Assembly: GCA_001874335.1 (NCBI GenBank)
Contig: MPDE01000002.1
Coordinates: 248,001-312,000, forward strand
Direction: 5' to 3'
Length of the DNA stretch: 64,000 nucleotides
Source of the DNA: Bacteroidetes bacterium MedPE-SWsnd-G2
GTDB taxonomy: Bacteria; Bacteroidota; Bacteroidia; Flavobacteriales; Flavobacteriaceae
Both the position numbers and the translations under genes were made by a program. Shown one piece after another: positions 43,890 through 51,300 of this stretch; positions within the stretch are counted from its first letter, which is position 1; each line of letters starts with the position of its first letter. The notes beneath the pieces are model-generated. The model was not told where the DNA came from. It saw nothing but the letters and a program-made list of their open reading frames with translations, and did not search any database.

Positions 43890-46418
43890 ATGAAAAAAAA
43901 GATAGTTGCATTAGTCACTATTTTATGGACATTTAGCGCCATTCAGGCACAAGCTCCAGTGAAACCATCGACTTCAGAAATCTTTGAATCGGTTCAAAAA
44001 CTTAACTTTTTAGGCTCCGTACTTTACCTTGCTGCTCATCCAGACGATGAAAACACAAGACTTATTTCGTATATGTCAAACCAAGTTAAAGCGCGAACCG
44101 CATATTTATCTCTTACAAGAGGTGATGGCGGTCAAAATTTAATTGGCCCAGAATTAAGAGAACTTTTAGGCGTTATCAGAACTCAAGAATTATTAGCTGC
44201 TCGACGAGTTGATGGAGGCGAACAACGCTTTACCAGAGCAAACGACTTTGGTTATTCTAAACACCCTGAAGAAACTTTAGAAATCTGGGACAAAGAAGCC
44301 GTATTAGGTGATGTTGTTTGGGCCATTCGTCAATTTCAACCAGATATTATCATAAACAGATTTAACCACCGTACACCAGGTACAACTCACGGTCATCATA
44401 CGAGCTCAGCAATGTTAAGTATGGAAGCTTTTGATTTGGTCAATGATAAATCTGCATATCCACAGCAATTAGAACACGTAAATACATGGAAACCAAAACG
44501 CTTGTTTTTTAATACCGGTTGGTGGTTTTATGGTAGTAGAGAAAATTTTAATAAGGCAGATAAAAGCAATATGCTTTCAGTAGATATTGGGGTTTACTAC
44601 CCTTTAAAAGGCATGTCTAACAACGAAGTTGCTGCATTAGCAAGCAGTCAGCATTTATGTCAAGGCTTCGGGAGACTTTCTCAACGTGGCTCACAATCTG
44701 AATATTTAGAATTTTTAAAAGGGGATTTTCCTGAAGATAAAGACAATCTGTTTGCTGGAATCGACACCAGTTGGAACAGATTAAAAGGAGGTGATAAAAT
44801 TGGTGAAATACTAAATCAAGTAGAAGCTAATTTTAATTTTAGAAATCCTGAAGTTCACTTAACAGATTTAGTAACTGCTTTAGACCTCATTAATAAATTA
44901 GACGATGAACATTGGAAAACCATTAAAAGAGCCGAAATATCTAAAATTATTGAAGCATGTGCAGGTCTTTATTTAGAAGCCACTGCTAACATCCCAACAG
45001 CCTCTCCTAATCAAGATATCGAAATTTCTATAGAAGCATTAAATAGAAGTTCGGCTCAAATCGAATTAATTTCTTTTACCAATTCATTAAATACTGAACG
45101 CACAGAAGTAAATTTAGTTTTAGACGAGAACAACAAAGAGACCTTAATTTCAAATGCAACGATTCCTTTAAACACCAAATACACAGCGCCGTATTGGCTG
45201 AATAAAAAAGGAAGTCTGGGAATGTATAAAGTCAACAATCCTTTAATTATTGGCAACCCCGAAACAGATAGAGCCGCAACAATACAATTAAACCTGTCTA
45301 TTAACGGAATGCCTTTCGCTATAAACAAAGATGTGGTATACCGCTATTCAAAACCAGATAAAGGCGAATTATACAGACCATTTGAAGTGTTACCTGAGGC
45401 CACAGCTAAAATTGAAGAAAAGGTTATCATTTTTGAAAACGATCAAGAAAAATCTATTGTAGTTCAGGTTAAAGCCGGTAGAAACGACTTAAAAGGTAGC
45501 GTAAAATTAGCTTACCCTAATGGTTGGAATGTTTACCCAGAACAACAAGACGTAAATATTAAAAATCAAGGGGATACTCAGGCCATTACGTTTAAAGTAA
45601 TTCCACCTAAATCTCAAAGTGAAGGGTTAATCACCCCAATAGTAGAGATTGGAAAAAACAGTTATACGCGTTCATTAACCGAAATTAATTACGAGCACAT
45701 ACCTTACCAATCTGTTCTACTCCCAAGTGAAAGTAAAATTGTTAGACTTAATATTGCTAAAAAAGGCGAAAACATAGGTTACATTGTTGGTGCAGGAGAC
45801 GCTGTTCCTGAAAGTTTAAAGCAAATTGGATATAATGTTGTAATTATTAACCCTGATGACATAACTTCGGAATTACTAGAACGTTTTGATGCCATAGTTG
45901 TTGGAATTAGAGCATATAATACTGTAGATGAATTAAAGTTTAAACAAGAATTATTGTTCGACTTTGTAGAAAAAGGTGGTAACATGATTGTACAATACAA
46001 CACGAGTCACAGGTTAAAGACCAATCAAATTGCACCTTACAAACTCAAACTTTCAAGAGATCGAGTTACCGAAGAAGATGCCAAGGTGACTTTAATTAAT
46101 AAGGAGCACCCCTTGTTAAATTACCCAAATAAAATTACCGAATCAGATTTTGAAGGTTGGACACAAGAAAGAGGCTTGTATTTTCCAAATGAATGGGGAG
46201 ACGAGTTTACCCCTCTTATTTCTATGAACGACAAGGGAGAAGAAAAAAAAGAAGGAAGTTTATTAGTTGCGCAACATGGTAAAGGGCATTATATATACAC
46301 AGGTTTGAGCTTTTTTAGAGAATTTCCTGCAGGAGTTGCTGGTGCTTATAGGCTATTTGCAAATATGCTATCTATCGGAAAAGACAATATAAACCTTCAA
46401 GAACAACTAAACGACTAA
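43890..46418 (+). CDS. Exported PIG-L/LmbE family deacetylase, large form
   Basis: An 842-residue protein with a signal peptide (ALVTILWTFSAIQAQ). The PIG-L zinc motif is A-H50-P-D52-D53-E54 (YLAAHPDDENTR), followed by LSLTRGDGGQNLIGPELRELLGVIRTQELLAARRVDGGEQRF, split here only in description, and NRFNHRTPGTTHGHH with further His ligands. The second half (about 350-842) consists of beta-sandwich and a class I glutamine-amidotransferase-like/ThuA-type fold (VVVGIRAYNTVDEL, GGNMIVQYNTSH). Substrate likely an N-acetylated sugar or glycoconjugate in the periplasm. It is followed by a microprotein and a sodium:solute symporter. Confidence 0.85.
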   Translation: MKKKIVALVTILWTFSAIQAQAPVKPSTSEIFESVQKLNFLGSVLYLAAHPDDENTRLISYMSNQVKARTAYLSLTRGDGGQNLIGPELRELLGVIRTQELLAARRVDGGEQRFTRANDFGYSKHPEETLEIWDKEAVLGDVVWAIRQFQPDIIINRFNHRTPGTTHGHHTSSAMLSMEAFDLVNDKSAYPQQLEHVNTWKPKRLFFNTGWWFYGSRENFNKADKSNMLSVDIGVYYPLKGMSNNEVAALASSQHLCQGFGRLSQRGSQSEYLEFLKGDFPEDKDNLFAGIDTSWNRLKGGDKIGEILNQVEANFNFRNPEVHLTDLVTALDLINKLDDEHWKTIKRAEISKIIEACAGLYLEATANIPTASPNQDIEISIEALNRSSAQIELISFTNSLNTERTEVNLVLDENNKETLISNATIPLNTKYTAPYWLNKKGSLGMYKVNNPLIIGNPETDRAATIQLNLSINGMPFAINKDVVYRYSKPDKGELYRPFEVLPEATAKIEEKVIIFENDQEKSIVVQVKAGRNDLKGSVKLAYPNGWNVYPEQQDVNIKNQGDTQAITFKVIPPKSQSEGLITPIVEIGKNSYTRSLTEINYEHIPYQSVLLPSESKIVRLNIAKKGENIGYIVGAGDAVPESLKQIGYNVVIINPDDITSELLERFDAIVVGIRAYNTVDELKFKQELLFDFVEKGGNMIVQYNTSHRLKTNQIAPYKLKLSRDRVTEEDAKVTLINKEHPLLNYPNKITESDFEGWTQERGLYFPNEWGDEFTPLISMNDKGEEKKEGSLLVAQHGKGHYIYTGLSFFREFPAGVAGAYRLFANMLSIGKDNINLQEQLND

Positions 46419-46425
46419 TTAACCT

Positions 46426-46536
46426 ATGGAAAACAATACTACTCCCAAACAACCTTGGCTCAAATCCTACACTATCGTATTGGTCGCCAATGCCCTATAT
46501 ATTCTATTGTTTTACATTATAATGCAAGCCTACTAA
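46426..46536 (+). CDS. 36-residue single-pass membrane microprotein
   Basis: A short ORF (ATG 46426, TAA 46534-46536) between the PIG-L gene (stop eight bases before) and the symporter (start three bases after). It encodes a polar N-terminus (MENNTTPKQPWLKS) and one hydrophobic helix (YTIVLVANALYILLFYIIMQ). The very tight spacing makes it a likely real gene translated with the symporter, possibly a small symporter subunit. This size class exists for several sodium:solute symporters, but I recognise no exact family. Confidence 0.65.
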   Translation: MENNTTPKQPWLKSYTIVLVANALYILLFYIIMQAY

Positions 46537-46539
46537 CTT

Positions 46540-48216
46540 ATGGAATTATTAGACTGGTCAGTATTAATTGCTACCCTATTAACAATTGTTGGATACGGTA
46601 CATGGAAAAATAAGAATAGTAATAATGTACAAGATTACATAAAAGGCGGAAATCAATCTAAATGGTGGACCATTGGGCTATCTGTAATGGCAACACAAGC
46701 TAGTGCAATTACCTTTTTGTCAACACCTGGGCAAGCCTTTAATGATGGGATGGGTTTTGTTCAATTTTATTTTGGTGTGCCTATAGCCATGGTTATTATT
46801 TGCATGGTTTTTATTCCGCTTTACCACAGACTAAAAGTGTACACCGCTTATGAGTTTCTTGAAAATAGATTTGACTTAAAAACCAGAAGTTTAGCAGCTA
46901 TTTTATTTTTAATACAACGAGGACTTGCGGCTGGAATAACAATTTACGCTCCGGCAATTATTTTATCTACAATTTTAGACTGGGACCTAAATACTTTAAA
47001 TATTATAATCGGAATTCTAGTCATTATTTATACTGTTACTGGAGGAACTAAAGCGGTTAGTATGACTCAAAAGCATCAAATGGCAGTAATATTTACAGGT
47101 ATGTTTGTTGCCTTCTTTTTAATCATTAGTTATCTGCCAGAGAACATAAACTTTAATAACGCTTTAGAAATTGCCGGCATTAGTGGCAAAATGGAAATTC
47201 TTGACTTTTCTTTTAATTTAGAAAACAGGTACACCATTTGGAGCGGATTAATTGGAGGTACATTTTTAGCGTTATCTTATTTCGGTACAGATCAAAGTCA
47301 AGTACAACGTTATTTATCTGGCAAATCTGTAAAGGAAATGCAATTAGGCCTAATTTTTAATGGGTTATTGAAAGTACCAATGCAATTCTTTATTCTTTTA
47401 GTAGGAGTCATGGTATTTGTGTTTTATCAATTTAATCCATCGCCATTAAACTTTAATACAGAAGCCCAAACGGAAGTATTAAACTCAGAATACAAATCCC
47501 AATACAACGCTTTAATCTCTGAACAAGCTGTTGTATTTAAAGCGAAACAAGATGCCGTAAACTCCTATATTTCATCTAAAACTGATGCCAACAAAACCAA
47601 GGTAATGGCTTTAAACACGGCAGAACAGGAGTTAAGGGCAAAAGCCAAATTATTAATTGACAAAGCAAATGAGAATAGCATTAATAAATTAGAATCAAAC
47701 GATAAAGATTACGTCTTTATACACTTTATCATTAACAACCTTCCTCGTGGATTAATTGGACTACTATTAGCTGTTATTCTTAGTGCCGCGATGTCTAGTA
47801 CCGCGAGTGAATTAAATGCATTAGCTTCAACTACAGCATTAGATTTATACAAAAGAAATTTTGCCATAAACAAATCTGATACGCATTACGTAAATGCTAC
47901 AAAATGGTTTACGTTTGGATGGGGTGTATTAGCTATAATAATAGCTTGTGTTGCCTACTTGGCAGATAATTTAATTCAACTTGTAAACATTATAGGTTCT
48001 ATCTTTTATGGTAATGTATTAGGTATATTCCTTTTAGCTTTCTTCGTGAAATTTGTTAAAGGTAACGCTGTATTTACCGCCGCTTTAATAACACAAGTTA
48101 TTGTGATATTTGGATGGTGGCATGACTGGATGCCTTACTTATGGCTTAACTTATTTGGCTGTATTTTGGTCATGTTAATTGCAATATTAATTCAAAAATT
48201 AAATTCTAAGACATAA
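46540..48216 (+). CDS. Sodium:solute symporter (SSS/SLC5 family)
   Basis: A 558-residue protein with about 13 membrane helices. Family motifs include WTIGLSVMATQASAITFLSTPGQAF (helix 1/2, here quoted in part), GGTKAVSMTQKHQM, YFGTDQSQVQRYLS and RGLIGLLLAVILSAAMSSTASELNALAS, the second sodium site. Between helices, residues about 306-391 form an Ala/Lys/Glu-rich, coiled-coil-like insert (AQTEVLNSEYKSQYNALIS... ELRAKAKLLIDKANEN) not present in most SSS members. Solute unknown; neighbours suggest a product of the PIG-L deacetylase. Start is three bases after the microprotein. Confidence 0.88.
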   Translation: MELLDWSVLIATLLTIVGYGTWKNKNSNNVQDYIKGGNQSKWWTIGLSVMATQASAITFLSTPGQAFNDGMGFVQFYFGVPIAMVIICMVFIPLYHRLKVYTAYEFLENRFDLKTRSLAAILFLIQRGLAAGITIYAPAIILSTILDWDLNTLNIIIGILVIIYTVTGGTKAVSMTQKHQMAVIFTGMFVAFFLIISYLPENINFNNALEIAGISGKMEILDFSFNLENRYTIWSGLIGGTFLALSYFGTDQSQVQRYLSGKSVKEMQLGLIFNGLLKVPMQFFILLVGVMVFVFYQFNPSPLNFNTEAQTEVLNSEYKSQYNALISEQAVVFKAKQDAVNSYISSKTDANKTKVMALNTAEQELRAKAKLLIDKANENSINKLESNDKDYVFIHFIINNLPRGLIGLLLAVILSAAMSSTASELNALASTTALDLYKRNFAINKSDTHYVNATKWFTFGWGVLAIIIACVAYLADNLIQLVNIIGSIFYGNVLGIFLLAFFVKFVKGNAVFTAALITQVIVIFGWWHDWMPYLWLNLFGCILVMLIAILIQKLNSKT

Positions 48217-48244
48217 AAAAAGGCTTCCAAATGGAAGCCTTTTT
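48217..48244. terminator. Bidirectional intrinsic terminator
   Basis: AAAAAGGCTTCC, loop AAAT, GGAAGCCTTTTT: a perfect 12-bp stem, with A and T tracts. It lies between the symporter stop and the convergent DUF2911 gene and serves both. Confidence 0.9.
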
Positions 48245-48262
48245 AATTTAATTATTTGGAGT

Positions 48263-49114
48263 TTACATTCCGCCCCATTCTTTTAAAGAATCTTTATTCA
48301 TTTTTACATAATCAGCATTTCCAGCCGCTTCTGCACCTGCCAAAGATTTTTTAGCAGCTTCAATAGCTCCTGCTTTATCTCCACCCGCAGCATGAATTAA
48401 AGACTGTTGTCTCATATACCAAAATCTTGGATTATCGCTTGTCATTTCAACCGCTTTATCAATCCACATCATAGCTTTTTTCATGTCCATTTTCTCTTGT
48501 AAGTAGTACACTGCCGCCGAGTAGTAATCTCCAGCTTTAGGATCACCTTTCATAGTTTCATCTATACTTGCCGAAACCTTCATAGCTGTAGGTACAGTAA
48601 AAGGCATTCCAACATATACATTTTCCCAAATCATACCAATTACAGCAGAATTGTTAGAGATATCATCTACACTCACTGTAAACGATTCTACAGACATAGG
48701 CATTGCGTATACTTCTGCTCCTACTTTAGCAACTACTTTACTGTCATCCCATTTTTCAGGAGTTCCCCAGTTAGAAGCGTCGGCATAAACTAAAATATCC
48801 CAAGATTTTTCATTTGGAATAGTAAAAATGGCATAAGTACCCGCTTTTACATTTGAATCTCCAATTTTAACGTCATCGCTAAAAGTTACTTTCGTATTGG
48901 CATTAGCTCCAGTTCTCCACATTTTTCCGTAAGGCACTAAGTCTCCAAAAATTTTACGACCTCTAACTGCAGGACGAGAATATTCGATAGTTACATCTGT
49001 AAGACCTACTTTTTGTTCCATTTTAGAAAGTGGACTAGGTTGTGGCGTTTTTACTTGTGCATTTGCTGAGAATCCAAAAAAAGTCACCAAAGCGATTAGT
49101 AATAATTTTTTCAT
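48263..49114 (-). CDS. Exported DUF2911 protein with C-terminal TPR-like region
   Basis: A 283-residue protein with a signal peptide (LLLIALVTFFGFSANAQ). Residues about 30-180 match DUF2911 (VTIEYSRPAVRGRKIFG, PYGKMWRTGANANTKVTFS, AGTYAIFTIP), a beta-sandwich domain common in Bacteroidota. Residues about 195-283 look like tetratricopeptide-type helical pairs (YYLQEKMDMKKAMMWIDKAVE, AGGDKAGAIEAAKKSLAGAEAAG). Periplasmic; function unknown. Confidence 0.88.
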   Translation of the reverse strand: MKKLLLIALVTFFGFSANAQVKTPQPSPLSKMEQKVGLTDVTIEYSRPAVRGRKIFGDLVPYGKMWRTGANANTKVTFSDDVKIGDSNVKAGTYAIFTIPNEKSWDILVYADASNWGTPEKWDDSKVVAKVGAEVYAMPMSVESFTVSVDDISNNSAVIGMIWENVYVGMPFTVPTAMKVSASIDETMKGDPKAGDYYSAAVYYLQEKMDMKKAMMWIDKAVEMTSDNPRFWYMRQQSLIHAAGGDKAGAIEAAKKSLAGAEAAGNADYVKMNKDSLKEWGGM

Positions 49115-49493
49115 GTTAATAGTTTTAATTAGATTTTTGAATGTTAAAATTACACAATCATGGCAACTTGCTCTGTTAACAAAACCTTAATTTCAGCTTA
49201 GAGATAAATCTACGAAATCGTTTGAAGATTAAATTTTACATAAATTTCACATTGTTTTTTTTAGAATCTTCTTTTTTTTTGTAATTTAATCTGAGAATAA
49301 CATATTACTAACCAGTCAATTACATGATTTCGCTTCGTAAATTCTTGAGACCAACAGTAATAAATTATTAAAATAATTTTAAAAGCATTTTGGATTTCGC
49401 TTTAATAGCTTATATTCGCCGCCGTTTTTATTCATATTTAGTATAAATAAAGAATTACGGTATGAAATGCTAAAAACCGTTTAAAGAATTATT
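49115..49493. other. 379-bp intergenic region, divergent promoters
   Basis: AT-rich, with two long T-tracts near 49255-49280. It holds the promoter of the DUF2911 gene (only a TAATTTTA-like -7 seen on the minus strand) and that of the small gene at 49494. No RNA gene or ORF above 20 codons is convincing. Confidence 0.5.
49390..49418 (+). promoter_or_regulatory. Promoter of the 73-residue protein gene
   Basis: TTG at 49390-49392, an 18-base spacer and TATATTCG at 49411-49418. This matches the Bacteroidota consensus except for one T to C change in the -7 element. The ATG is 75 bases downstream, so the mRNA would have a leader of about 70 bases. Confidence 0.55.
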
Positions 49494-49715
49494 ATGGAAG
49501 TATTAGAAAGAGCATCAGAATTTGAACAAAGAAGACACGTATTCAAAACTACAAGCGAAAGAATTTCAGCCTCAAGAGAAGTTAAGAGTTTAATCCTAGG
49601 GATTAACGAACTATATAAAGAAAGTAAAGACGCTGCGTTAATGGATACTATGAAACGATTAACCGTTATAAAAAGAAAAATTGAAAAGCGATTAAACGGT
49701 GTACCAACCGTTTAA
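49494..49715 (+). CDS. Small charged helical protein, unknown function
   Basis: A 73-residue protein, almost wholly helical and highly charged (EVLERASEFEQRRHVFKTT... MKRLTVIKRKIEKRLNG), without membrane segments or Cys. A monocistronic position with its own promoter and a long leader, plus normal codon use, make it a real gene. No family recognised. It may be a small DNA- or ribosome-associated factor, but this is only a guess from charge. Confidence 0.65.
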   Translation: MEVLERASEFEQRRHVFKTTSERISASREVKSLILGINELYKESKDAALMDTMKRLTVIKRKIEKRLNGVPTV

Positions 49716-49793
49716 AAATTTGTTATTTCACAAAAAATTTATTTAGAGTAAACATTAGGTTTACTCTTTTTTTTGCTTTTAACTTAAAATTAT

Positions 49794-49857
49794 TGTTTAA
49801 CATTTAATTAAAAAAATTAAACATTGTATATTTGATTAAATAACAATCAATACAATG
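49794..49857 (+). promoter_or_regulatory. Operator-like nested inverted repeats around the -7 element of the gpx-tspO-photolyase operon
   Basis: A perfect -7 element TATATTTG lies at 49827-49834. Around it are four inverted repeats. TGTTTAA (49794-49800) pairs with TTAAACA (49817-49823). TTTAATT (49803-49809) pairs with AATTAAA (49815-49821). TTGATT (49832-49837) pairs with AATCAA (49845-49850). CATTGTAT (49822-49829) pairs with ATACAATG (49850-49857), the last including the start codon. No TTG at the standard -33 distance is present, which fits an activator- or repressor-controlled promoter. Confidence 0.5.
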
Positions 49858-50379
49858 TTAGCAAGATTATTAAATCTTAAACCATTTAAGCTCAAGGAAC
49901 CAAACGCATCACTATATGACATTGGGTTAACCACCACTAGGGGAGAACATTTAGATCTCAATCAATTTAAAAATAAGTACCTATTAATTGTAAACGTCGC
50001 ATCAAAATGCGGATTTACAAAACAGTACACCGATTTGCAAAAGTTAGCCGAAGCTTATAAAAACAAATTGGTAATATTAGCTTGTCCCTGCAATCAATTT
50101 GCCAACCAAGAACCTGGTAGCAATGCAGACATTGCTAATTTCTGCTCCATTAACTACAACATTTCCTTCCCTATTACTGAAAAACTAAATGTTAAAGGAT
50201 CAAATAAACATTCTTTATATAAATGGTTAACAGAAAAAGAACTAAATGGAAATTTCAACTCCTCTGTTAAATGGAATTTCCAAAAATATTTAATAAATCC
50301 AAAAGGACAACTTTTAGATGTATTTTACTCCACAACTAAACCAACAAGTAAAAAAATAACCTCTCATATAAATGGATAA
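49855..50379 (+). CDS. Glutathione peroxidase family thiol peroxidase
   Basis: A 174-residue Gpx without a signal peptide. It has peroxidatic C52 (NVASKCGFTKQY), the intact tetrad motif CPCNQFANQEPG with its Gln, and WNFQKYLINP. The likely resolving Cys is in FCSINYNISFPI. It reduces hydroperoxides, probably with thioredoxin. It is a paralogue of the exported Gpx at 33.4 kb but cytoplasmic and with normal active-site residues. First gene of a four-gene operon; its last eight bases overlap tspO. Confidence 0.9.
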   Translation: MLARLLNLKPFKLKEPNASLYDIGLTTTRGEHLDLNQFKNKYLLIVNVASKCGFTKQYTDLQKLAEAYKNKLVILACPCNQFANQEPGSNADIANFCSINYNISFPITEKLNVKGSNKHSLYKWLTEKELNGNFNSSVKWNFQKYLINPKGQLLDVFYSTTKPTSKKITSHING

Positions 50380-50833
50380 AATCAAACTCTTTTTTATTTT
50401 TCTAATTATAAATTTAGGAAGCCTTGCCATTGGCAGTTGGTTAATGAATGATGGACCAACATCAGAATGGTATATGAATTTATACCAAGCCCCTTGGACA
50501 CCACCATCTTGGGTATTTGGAACCGCTTGGACGATTATAATGATCTGTTTTTCTATCTATTTAACTTATCTCTTACCAAAGCTAAATTTTAGAAGATTTA
50601 AGATGTTGTACGGCGCACAAATTATTTTAAATGTGAGTTGGAATTACATTTTTTTCAATCAACATTTGGTATTTCTCGGTTTAATTAATCTTATTTTATT
50701 AATCTCCCTTATCGCCTATTTATACATGGCTTATAAACCTCATTTAAAATCTAAAAGTAATTTCATACTGCCCTATTTTCTATGGTTATGCGTTGCCATA
50801 TCGTTAAACCTATACATTTTTGTACATAATTAA
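50372..50833 (+). CDS. tspO: TspO/MBR family (tryptophan-rich sensory) protein
   Basis: A 153-residue five-helix membrane protein. Its Trp-rich loop YQAPWTPPSWVFGTAWTIIM and the ILNVSWNYIFFNQH helix are diagnostic of TspO. The family binds and degrades porphyrins in the presence of light and is linked to photo-oxidative stress in bacteria. It overlaps gpx by eight bases and is followed two bases later by the SRPBCC gene. Placement beside a photolyase strengthens the light-stress reading. Confidence 0.93.
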   Translation: MDKIKLFFIFLIINLGSLAIGSWLMNDGPTSEWYMNLYQAPWTPPSWVFGTAWTIIMICFSIYLTYLLPKLNFRRFKMLYGAQIILNVSWNYIFFNQHLVFLGLINLILLISLIAYLYMAYKPHLKSKSNFILPYFLWLCVAISLNLYIFVHN

Positions 50834-50835
50834 AT

Positions 50836-51300
50836 TTGAGACTATATACCTTAAAATATAAACAGAAACTCCCAATTAGCAAGGAAGAAGCTTGGCAATT
50901 TTTATCAAATCCAGCAAACTTAAAATTAATTACTCCTAAGTATATGGGTTTTGATATCGTTTCTGGAGCAGACAAACCTATGTACCCTGGCCAAATTATT
51001 CAATATGTGGTTACAACAATAATGGGCATCAAAACAAAGTGGGTTACAGAAATCACACACTCGAAATTTGAAGAATATTTTGTTGATGAACAACGATTTG
51101 GCCCATATTCCTTTTGGCATCATAAACATTTTATAAAGCCTATTGAAGGTGGTGTGGAAATGGAAGATATTATTGATTATAAATTACCAATGGGTATACT
51201 TGGAGAACTGGTTCAACCCTATTTAGTCAAACCTAAATTAAAAGAGATTTTTGAATACAGACAAAGCGCTTTAATTGAAAAGTTTGGAATATTTAAATGA
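50836..51300 (+). CDS. SRPBCC (polyketide-cyclase-like) protein, TTG start
   Basis: A 154-residue START/SRPBCC-fold protein (LPISKEEAWQFLSNPANLKLITPKYMGF; PFSFWHHKHFIKP-like strand; MEDIIDYKLPMGILG). There is no ATG between the upstream in-frame stop (50827-50829) and residue 1; the start is therefore TTG at 50836, two bases after the tspO stop. It ends overlapping the photolyase start by four bases (ATGA). In many bacteria this small protein travels with photolyase/cryptochrome genes; its ligand is unknown. Confidence 0.85.
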   Translation: MRLYTLKYKQKLPISKEEAWQFLSNPANLKLITPKYMGFDIVSGADKPMYPGQIIQYVVTTIMGIKTKWVTEITHSKFEEYFVDEQRFGPYSFWHHKHFIKPIEGGVEMEDIIDYKLPMGILGELVQPYLVKPKLKEIFEYRQSALIEKFGIFK

